Below, piece after piece: positions 1 to 3,809 of a stretch of DNA of 7,053 nucleotides. The DNA lies in assembly GCA_030601485.1 (NCBI GenBank), contig JAUVTO010000090.1, positions 1 to 7,053 on the forward strand. The letters run 5' to 3'. A program made the position numbers and the translations under genes. Source of the stretch: Desulfobacterales bacterium. GTDB taxonomy: Bacteria > Desulfobacterota > Desulfobacteria > Desulfobacterales > UBA11574. Every line of letters starts with the position of its first letter. The first letter of the stretch is position 1. The notes beneath the pieces were generated by a model. It was given only the letters and a program-made list of their open reading frames with translations, was not told the DNA's origin and searched no databases.

Positions 1-153
1 TCTCAATATATCTAGGTTTTGGGCAAACCACAATATCTGGGATTCCACATAAAGCACTCTGGCTAGAATTACGAAACAGGTAATGGTAACAACAAATTCA
101 AATGGGATATTGATTTAAAAGGACCAATCATAGGTTTTTCCTATCACTTCTAA
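1..153 (+). pseudogene. 3' end of an outer-membrane beta-barrel protein gene, apparently frameshifted
   Basis: The last 28 codons before the TAA at 151-153 read NYETGNGNNKF..., then KWDIDLKGPIIGFSYHF and stop. Alternating polar and hydrophobic residues ending in a terminal Phe are typical of the last strand of a Gram-negative outer-membrane barrel recognised by the BAM machinery. Upstream in this frame there are TAG codons at 13-15 and 64-66. The frame starting at base 3 is open and also barrel-like (IYLGFGQTTISGIPHKALWLE) up to about base 68. One extra base near 66-70 would join the two into a continuous protein. The gene starts outside the window, so its family cannot be named. The frameshift could be real decay or a sequencing error. 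Confidence 0.5.
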
Positions 154-224
154 ATGTTCATAAATATCCCACAACCATCATGGCGCATGAGAATATTTGC
201 ATGTCAGTCGATTACAGAAAATAA

Positions 225-231
225 AGGGAGG
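225..231 (+). promoter_or_regulatory. Strong Shine-Dalgarno (AGGGAGG) of the DUF3313 gene
   Basis: AGGGAGG lies five bases upstream of the ATG at 237 and only two bases upstream of the alternative GTG at 234. The spacing decides the start in favour of the ATG. Confidence 0.75.
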
Positions 232-236
232 AAGTG

Positions 237-917
237 ATGAAAAGAGTATTTCGATTTTTCAAGATTACAGCAATCTTAACTGCGGTTATCGGCCTGGCCG
301 GCTGTGCGGCCAGCGGCATGAAGAATGTGGAGCATAGCGGATTCCTCAAGGACTACGGCCAGCTGCAGTTGGGGGGTGACGACAGGGCCGCACTCACTTA
401 TTTCAAGCCGGGTGTCGATTTTAAACCCTATACCAAGCTGATGTTCGAGCGGGTCGTAGTTTTTCTGAACCCCACGTCGGAAAGCCGTGAGATCGACCCG
501 ACCATTCTCAAGGAGTTGATCGACTTCTATCAGAATGCCCTGCTCGAATCGGTGAAGGATGGGTATGAAGTTGTCGATCAACCCGGTCCGGATGTGCTCT
601 GGGTGCGCGTGGCCATCACCGACGTGGTGCCGTCCAACCCGACGTCCAATACCTTGTCTTCCATCATTCCTGTCGGGATGGTCGTTGCCGGAGCGACCAA
701 GGCTGTCAGTGATGCCAACCTGGGAACCGGTGAAGCCGCTACGGAAATGGAAGTCCTCGACTCCATGACCAAGGAGCGCCTGGCCGCAGCAGTGGACCGT
801 CGCCAGGGCGGAAAGTCCGCCTTCCGTGGCAAATGGGTGGACACCAAACAGGCCTTTGAGTACTGGGCGAAGCGCTTCCGCGAGCGGCTTGACGAGCTTC
901 GTGGATTGCAAAAATAG
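237..917 (+). CDS. DUF3313 family lipoprotein
   Basis: Encodes 226 residues. The N-terminus (MKRVFRFF, then a hydrophobic run) ends in a lipobox LAGC at residues 20-23, so Cys23 should be lipidated. Ala at +2 favours the outer membrane. The mature part matches my memory of the DUF3313 pattern: GFLKDYGQL at ~35-43, AALTYFKPGVD at ~51-61, a 'vvvFlNPtSe...IDP..LkeLidfyqnAL' block at ~73-102, a 'GYEVVDQPGPDVLWVRVAITDVVPSNP' block at ~109-135, IPVG at ~144-147, and AAAVDRRQGGK...FRGKWVDTKQAFEYWAKRFRERLD near the C-terminus. The family has no known function. An in-frame GTG at 234 is only two bases from the AGGGAGG Shine-Dalgarno (225-231). The ATG at 237 has a five-base spacer and is preferred. 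The gene is visibly richer in G+C than the other genes here and has no obvious operon partner. Confidence 0.85.
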   Translation: MKRVFRFFKITAILTAVIGLAGCAASGMKNVEHSGFLKDYGQLQLGGDDRAALTYFKPGVDFKPYTKLMFERVVVFLNPTSESREIDPTILKELIDFYQNALLESVKDGYEVVDQPGPDVLWVRVAITDVVPSNPTSNTLSSIIPVGMVVAGATKAVSDANLGTGEAATEMEVLDSMTKERLAAAVDRRQGGKSAFRGKWVDTKQAFEYWAKRFRERLDELRGLQK

Positions 918-1196
918 AAGAAATGGTAGAAATGAGGGGGATGGCTTTTTCTATTTGTGACAAATAGTGTCAGGACCCCCAATATACCATTGATAAATTT
1001 GGTGGGATTTGCAGATTTGTTATTTCCGTTTCGAGTAAGACAAGCACCTAAACCTGTGGAATGTTAAGCCAAAGCCGCGCCCGACAGCCAACGGTCCGCC
1101 CATTGACATGTTTCCAGCATATGGCGAGCAGCCGGGTCCCATCACGGATGATTACATCCCGGTAGTCGGTTGCCGCAGTATGATTGCTGTTTGTTA
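918..1196. other. Gene-poor stretch with two short open frames, no recognisable gene
   Basis: It contains a short inverted repeat CTATTTG-tga-CAAATAG (951-967) without a following T run, so it is not a convincing terminator. Two overlapping + strand frames are open without a start signal: 936-1067, ending ...RQAPKPVEC, and 1039-1200, containing PIDMFPAYGEQPGPITDDYIPVVG. Their composition is coding-like, but I do not recognise either. They may be remnants of a gene once continuous with the OmpA-like fragment that follows. Confidence 0.4.
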
Positions 1197-1283
1197 TTAG
1201 GATTAACCCAGCCAATTGTTAGCAATGACACTGAGGAAGGCCGTGTCAAAAGCCGAAGGGTTGAATTAACACCGGTGAAGTAA
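1197..1283 (+). pseudogene. C-terminal scrap of an OmpA-like peptidoglycan-binding domain
   Basis: The frame ending at TAA 1281-1283 reads GLTQPIVSNDTEEGRVKSRR and then VELTPVK. This matches the conserved end of the OmpA-like domain (G..sPi.sNdTeeGRakNRRVEl), in which the NDT..GR..NRRVE block forms the last helix and strand of the peptidoglycan-binding fold. Only about 27 codons remain. The residues upstream in the same frame (SRLPQYDCC...) do not fit the domain, and there is no start codon with a ribosome site. I read it as the decayed 3' end of a lost gene. Identification rests on motif memory alone, and the Asn-to-Ser change in NRRVE (here SRRVE) fits drift. Confidence 0.6.
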
Positions 1284-1313
1284 AATATCCGGTTATTAAT
1301 GACCATACGGGTC

Positions 1314-1356
1314 TGAAGATGGGGTAAAGCATCAGGATTGCCGAGCCCCATCTTCA
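1314..1356. repeat. Perfect 11-bp inverted repeat, long hairpin
   Basis: TGAAGATGGGG (1314-1324) and its exact reverse complement CCCCATCTTCA (1346-1356) flank a 21-base loop. The hairpin lies 30 bases after the stop of the OmpA-like fragment. Neither strand has a T run after the stem, so a classical intrinsic terminator is unlikely. It could be an old transcription-end hairpin, a protein-binding palindrome or the relic of a REP-like or insertion element. Confidence 0.7.
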
Positions 1357-1851
1357 TAAACACAACGCATTTGTTATTTAAAGGTTATATTCACTATTTT
1401 CAAATTTTTTTGATCCATAATTTTCAAGTATACAATACGTAGATGTCACTATCGAAAATCTTAAAACGGCTATCATTGTGCACTCAAATCTATGAATTAG
1501 AAAGCTTGGATCAATGATAAAATTCCACGCTTTTCTTGTTTGTATGGACACACAAGATATTGTGGTGATGATTTTGTTGTGAAACCGGTGATATCTCCAA
1601 CCGAGCTGTAAGAAACCCAGATTCAAGCTCGCTGCAATGTATCTTTTACCTGGAAATGGATTCAGATTATGTGATATCGAAATCCGAAGGTCATTTGGCG
1701 CCGCTTTTTTTGCATTTTTGTAAAAAATACGATATATGAACTTTTGATGGAGGTGTTTAGACCGGTGCTCGTGGCAAGGAAGCACAGGTTTTGGCAAGCC
1801 CTATTTCCACTCCGATATAGGATAAAAACAAGCCGACTAATTAATATTAAT
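1357..1851. other. AT-rich non-coding stretch, no gene recognised
   Basis: About 500 bases with no open frame carrying a credible start, ribosome site or family signature. The longest frames, on the - strand, have AT-driven composition and no motif. Small features include GGCGCC followed by a T run near 1698-1711 without a stable stem, a weak CGAGCT/AGCTCG pair (1602-1631), and the perfect 12-bp palindrome ATTAATATTAAT at 1840-1851 touching the left edge of the proposed rubrerythrin cassette. Confidence 0.5.
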
Positions 1852-1859
1852 GTTAGATG
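1852..1859 (+). repeat. Candidate integron core site (GTTRRRY) at the 5' edge of the rubrerythrin cassette
   Basis: GTTAGATG contains a perfect GTTRRRY core (GTTAGAT). It is the exact reverse complement of CATCTAAC at 2586-2593, 38 bases after the rubrerythrin stop. In integron cassettes, the TTRRRY at the cassette start and the RYYYAAC of its own attC come from one recombination site and are complementary, as seen here. Cutting between G1852 and T1853 would leave a 32-base leader before the ATG at 1885, a normal length for a cassette. No attC is recognisable immediately upstream. Confidence 0.5.
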
Positions 1860-1884
1860 TATTGATTGTTGCAAGAGGAAGTAA

Positions 1885-2547
1885 ATGAACTGTAAGAAAT
1901 TAATTATTTGTACATTGGTCGTTTTGTTCTCATTTCCCTTTGGCCTAAAGCAGACAGTTGCAGGGGAAAATAGAATTGCTAATTATTATGAAACAATTTC
2001 AGTCCTTCAAGAACTATACAAGGCCGAAATTATAGCTTCAAATACTTATTCAGAATTTGCCCGAAAAGCTTTGGAAGAAGGATATTACAGCGTGGCCCGC
2101 CTTTTCAGTGCCTTAAGTGAATCTGAGTCTGTTCACGCCAGGAATTTTAAAAACATATTAAACGATCTGGGTGTTGAGACGGAAAATTTCCCAGAGCCAG
2201 ATATTAAAATAAGTAATACAAAAGAAAATCTAAAATTTTCTCTTAATGTAGAGCTTTCCGAAATTGACACTAATTATCCAAAATTAATTAAAAGGATAAA
2301 ACCGGAAGGGAACGAAAGGGCATTAGAAGATATAACCTATGCCTGGAAAGCTGAAATGCAACACAGGGATTTGATAAAAAAAATGAAATCATCCCTTTGG
2401 CTTTTCTTTGGAAAGATTGTCGACAAATTAAAAGAAGCGCATGAGTATCATGTATGTCAGAGGTGTGGTTCAACAGTTTTTAAGCTCCCAGAAAAATCCT
2501 GTGTTATTTGTGGGAGCCCAGTTTCAATGTATAAGCAAATAAAGTGA
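1885..2547 (+). CDS. Rubrerythrin with an N-terminal signal peptide (exported rubrerythrin)
   Basis: Encodes 220 residues. Residues 1-27 look like a Sec signal (KK at 4-5, hydrophobic core 6-21, cleavage near TVA-G or VAG-E). The rest is the usual ~190 residues of rubrerythrin. The full set of diiron ligands of the ferritin-like domain can be placed: Glu48; Glu81 and His84 (ExxH); Glu123 and Glu126 (ExxE, followed by the typical YP); Glu157 and His160 (ExxH). The C-terminal rubredoxin-like Fe(Cys)4 domain is present as C191-x2-C194-x11-C206-x2-C209. Rubrerythrins reduce hydrogen peroxide to water. Most are cytoplasmic, so export implies protection of the periplasm with an unknown electron donor. 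The ATG at 1885 follows AGAGGA by five bases. The gene is AT-rich and is bracketed by complementary recombination-core sequences, suggesting cassette transfer. Family assignment is secure; location is inferred. Confidence 0.9.
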   Translation: MNCKKLIICTLVVLFSFPFGLKQTVAGENRIANYYETISVLQELYKAEIIASNTYSEFARKALEEGYYSVARLFSALSESESVHARNFKNILNDLGVETENFPEPDIKISNTKENLKFSLNVELSEIDTNYPKLIKRIKPEGNERALEDITYAWKAEMQHRDLIKKMKSSLWLFFGKIVDKLKEAHEYHVCQRCGSTVFKLPEKSCVICGSPVSMYKQIK

Positions 2548-2571
2548 TAATTTTTTTTGATGGTTTATCAC
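2544..2571 (+). terminator. Weak hairpin overlapping the rubrerythrin stop codon
   Basis: GTGATAA (2544-2550) pairs with TTATCAC (2565-2571) across a 14-base loop that contains the T run, instead of the T run following the stem. It could slow transcription or stabilise the mRNA end, but it does not have the shape of a strong intrinsic terminator. Confidence 0.3.
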
Positions 2572-2585
2572 TGAAACAAAAAAAG

Positions 2586-2647
2586 CATCTAACGATGCAA
2601 ATGCAGCCGACTCGCAAACTCGCAGCTGATTTGCATCTTGTTACAGA
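2586..2647 (+). repeat. attC-like recombination site after the rubrerythrin gene
   Basis: Left box CATCTAAC (2586-2593) contains a perfect RYYYAAC (ATCTAAC). It is followed by GATGCAAAT (2594-2602), one bulged G (2603), CAGC (2604-2607), a 17-base loop holding two ACTCGCA units, GCTG (2625-2628), ATTTGCATC (2629-2637), two T, and GTTACAG (2640-2646). The extra base lies in the left arm, where attC extrahelical bases occur. The right box matches GTTRRRY at only five of seven positions, as expected if its TTACAG is host target sequence. With the cassette's own TTAGATG after G2640, the outer stem would be perfect. A deviation from textbook attC is that the spacer next to the left box is paired. 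Confidence 0.45.
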
Positions 2648-2682
2648 TATCTCCAACGTACATATCATTTTCATGAAGCTGC

Positions 2683-2799
2683 GATCACTGCAATAAACGA
2701 CAGGTTTTTGAGGCCATAAATTATTTGGGATATCGTTTTTGAATAGGGGCAAATCCATTTCACAGGGTTTGCCTATTTCATTTTTATGGTATATGTAAT
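2683..2799 (+). repeat. Direct repeat copy A, with terminator-like hairpin
   Basis: About 117 bases roughly 80% alike (by eye) to copy B at 3377-3491. Shared blocks include GACAGGTTTTTGA, the middle GATATC...TTTTT...AATAGG, CAGGGTTTGCC, and the exactly shared end ATTTTTATGGTATATGTAAT. Weaker likeness (TCGGA...GCTT...AAGAT) may continue to ~2837. It lies downstream of the rubrerythrin gene and outside the proposed cassette. It contains no coding frame. Confidence 0.75.
2748..2786 (+). terminator. Intrinsic-terminator-like hairpin in repeat copy A
   Basis: GGCAAATCC (2748-2756) pairs with GGGTTTGCC (2765-2773), nine pairs including one G.T wobble, followed by the T-rich tail TATTTCATTTTTA. It is positioned to stop transcription coming from rubrerythrin before the 86-residue gene. 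Confidence 0.5.
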
Positions 2800-2808
2800 C
2801 GGAATGAA

Positions 2809-2840
2809 TTGACGTTTGCTTGTTGTTCTGGCAAGATACT
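2809..2840 (+). promoter_or_regulatory. Possible sigma-70-like promoter for the 86-residue gene
   Basis: TTGACG (2809-2814) matches a -35 box at five of six positions. A weak -10 could be CAAGAT (2832-2837, 17-base spacing) or GATACT (2835-2840, 20-base spacing). The -10 is poor, so this is only a candidate. The position, after terminator A and ~90 bases before the ATG, is sensible. Confidence 0.25.
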
Positions 2841-2924
2841 TTAAATGAGATTAATATCCTGCTGTGGAATAGGGTGCATCCTGATCTTTTTTTGAGTCTT
2901 ATGATTAATTTTAAAGGGGGACAT

Positions 2925-3185
2925 ATGCAAAATCTATCTGAAATAACTATTTCTATACATCTTCTTTCAGGAGATCCGATTGTATTTAAAATTGAGGCGA
3001 ACGAAGACAGACAGAGGAATGCTGGAACCAGAATCGAACGCAGTATGGATGCCAACTATATAGGGGTCGAGCTGGACGGAAAACTTGTTATCATCCCAAC
3101 AAACAATATACAAAAAATTGAAATCCTGCCTGCACCTACCGCCATGATATCCCATGTAGTTAAGGGTGCGAAATCAGAATCTTAG
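2925..3185 (+). CDS. Small protein of unknown function, predicted all-beta
   Basis: Encodes 86 residues from the ATG at 2925, which has a good Shine-Dalgarno (AAAGGGGG, 2913-2920) four bases upstream. The frame is open further upstream, but no start there has a ribosome site. There is no signal peptide or membrane segment, so the product should be cytoplasmic. Residues ~6-26 (ITISIHLLSGDPIVFKIEAN), ~47-56 (NYIGVELDGK), ~57-62 and ~66-72 (NIQKIEILPAP) alternate in a way that suggests a small, strongly bent beta-sheet or barrel, with a polar charged linker at ~27-45 (DRQRNAGTRIERSMD). I have a vague memory of similar small conserved hypotheticals in Deltaproteobacteria ending in 'IP..NI..IEI.PAP', but no function. 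It stands alone between the two copies of the terminator repeat. Confidence 0.65.
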   Translation: MQNLSEITISIHLLSGDPIVFKIEANEDRQRNAGTRIERSMDANYIGVELDGKLVIIPTNNIQKIEILPAPTAMISHVVKGAKSES

Positions 3186-3376
3186 ATCTAAGAGAATTGT
3201 CTGGTTAACAAGACTGTATAAACCGATTTAGAAAAAATTCGGATTTGTTGATAAAGCCAATGGTGAATAATATTTGGCAATGGCCTATTCACCCTCAAAT
3301 TCAGGCCCATAAATCGCTCTGTATTTTTTCGATATTAACCCCATATATCGAGTTTCCAGTATTTGGCGAGTGTGTT

Positions 3377-3491
3377 GATCTGCTATAAATGACAGGTTTT
3401 TGATACCTTAAATAATTTGTGATATCATTTTTTCAATAGGGCAAATTCTTTTCGCAGGGTTTGCCCTTTCTATTTTTATGGTATATGTAAT
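3377..3491 (+). repeat. Direct repeat copy B, with terminator-like hairpin
   Basis: Diverged partner of copy A (2683-2799), in the same orientation about 690 bases away and again downstream of a gene. The outer blocks are conserved while the stem bases differ, yet a hairpin is kept in both copies. This argues that the hairpin matters or that both descend from one mobile or duplicated terminator module. Confidence 0.75.
3439..3478 (+). terminator. Intrinsic-terminator-like hairpin in repeat copy B
   Basis: GGGCAAA (3439-3445) pairs exactly with TTTGCCC (3460-3466) across 14 bases and is followed by TTTCTATTTTTA. It would end transcripts of the 86-residue gene, about 250 bases beyond its stop. 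Confidence 0.5.
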
Positions 3492-3571
3492 GAACAAGAA
3501 TCGGATTCAGGATGTGCTTATGGTAAGATGTACGAAAGATGAGATCCTGTGTCAATGGTATTCATGATTTA

Positions 3572-3768
3572 GTTTTCACGATATTTTTAATTGAAAAGTG
3601 GCGGCAGGAATATAATACAGAAAGGCCCCACAGCAGTCTTGATTATCGCCCGCCAGCACCGGAGGCTATAATGCCTTTACACCTTGATCCTTTTTGGCTG
3701 TCGTCTTCACAGGAAAATGTTACACAAATTCTAACTTAAAGTGTGGTACAAAAAGTGGGGACAGGTCA
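3572..3768 (+). mobile_element. 3' remnant of an IS3-family insertion sequence (end of orfB plus right terminal repeat)
   Basis: The frame ending at TAA 3737-3739 contains LIEKWRQEYNTERPHSSLDY followed by RPPAPEAI, the hallmark tail of IS3-family OrfB transposases (integrase core, after the last catalytic Glu). Everything upstream, including all DDE residues, is missing; the homology begins near 3572-3590. After the stop, GTGTGGTACAAAAAGTGGGG (3741-3760) and then ACAGGTCA (3761-3768) look like the right terminal inverted repeat, ending in CA as IS3-family ends do. No left end (expected to begin TGACCTGTCCCC) occurs in the window, so this is a one-ended, immobile relic. Its end lies only 40 bases before the start of the large secreted-protein gene and may have replaced that gene's original upstream region. 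Confidence 0.75.
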
Positions 3769-3773
3769 AATCA

Positions 3774-3809
3774 ATGAAAAACAAACTGAAAAGAAATAGG
3801 AAAAGTTGA
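3774..3809 (+). CDS. Possible 11-residue leader peptide overlapping the large gene's start
   Basis: ATG 3774 begins MKNKLKRNRKS, and its TGA (3807-3809) overlaps the ATG at 3809 as TGATG, the arrangement used for translational coupling. The ribosome site for it is poor (AGG at 3762-3764). An 11-codon frame can arise by chance in A-rich sequence, so this is only a candidate. Confidence 0.2.
   Translation: MKNKLKRNRKS

Larger units (their letters stand above)
1853..2640 (+). mobile_element. Putative solitary integron gene cassette carrying rubrerythrin
   Basis: The proposed cassette runs from the TT of GTTAGATG (1853) to the G of the second GTT (2640), 788 bases, with one gene in the standard orientation (gene first, attC-like site after its stop). 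Seen directly: the 8-bp complementarity between the two core boxes, the bulged hairpin between the right-hand boxes, and the tight fit around a single gene. Known of the family: cassettes have this layout, and IntI joins attC to GTT-type targets, including secondary sites. Inferred: that this is a true cassette, since no intI, attI or second attC lies in the window. Confidence 0.45.
3186..3571. other. Non-coding stretch with hairpin, repeat copy B and a short open frame
   Basis: GGTGAATA (3262-3269) and TATTCACC (3286-3293) form a perfect 8-bp inverted repeat 77 bases after the 86-residue gene, without a T run. TTTCCAGTATTTGGCGAG (3353-3370) resembles 1111-1128. Repeat copy B follows. A 25-codon frame from ATG 3490 to TGA 3565-3567 (MNKNRIQDVLMVRC...) starts within the last bases of copy B. 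It has no ribosome site and I do not recognise it; it may be the stub of a lost transposase or other gene. Confidence 0.4.

Noticed and set aside
276..911. Long - strand open frame opposite the DUF3313 gene
   Set aside because: It is the antisense shadow of a GC-rich real gene and has no family motif or ribosome site.
1063..1069. GTTAAGC as another integron core box
   Set aside because: No matching RYYYAAC with a hairpin is found on either side at attC spacing.
1142..1363. 73-codon - strand open frame
   Set aside because: It lies opposite the OmpA-like scrap and runs through the perfect hairpin; no motif was seen.
1590..1601. 12-base word GATATCTCCAAC shared with 2646-2657
   Set aside because: A 12-base match is expected about once by chance in a window of this size, and the flanks do not match.
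1378..1797. 139-codon - strand open frame
   Set aside because: Composition looks AT-driven and random; no motif and no convincing start signal.
2504..3055. 183-codon - strand open frame across repeat copy A and the 86-residue gene
   Set aside because: It covers the attC-like hairpin, the repeat and part of a better-supported + strand gene, and its translation has no recognisable motif.
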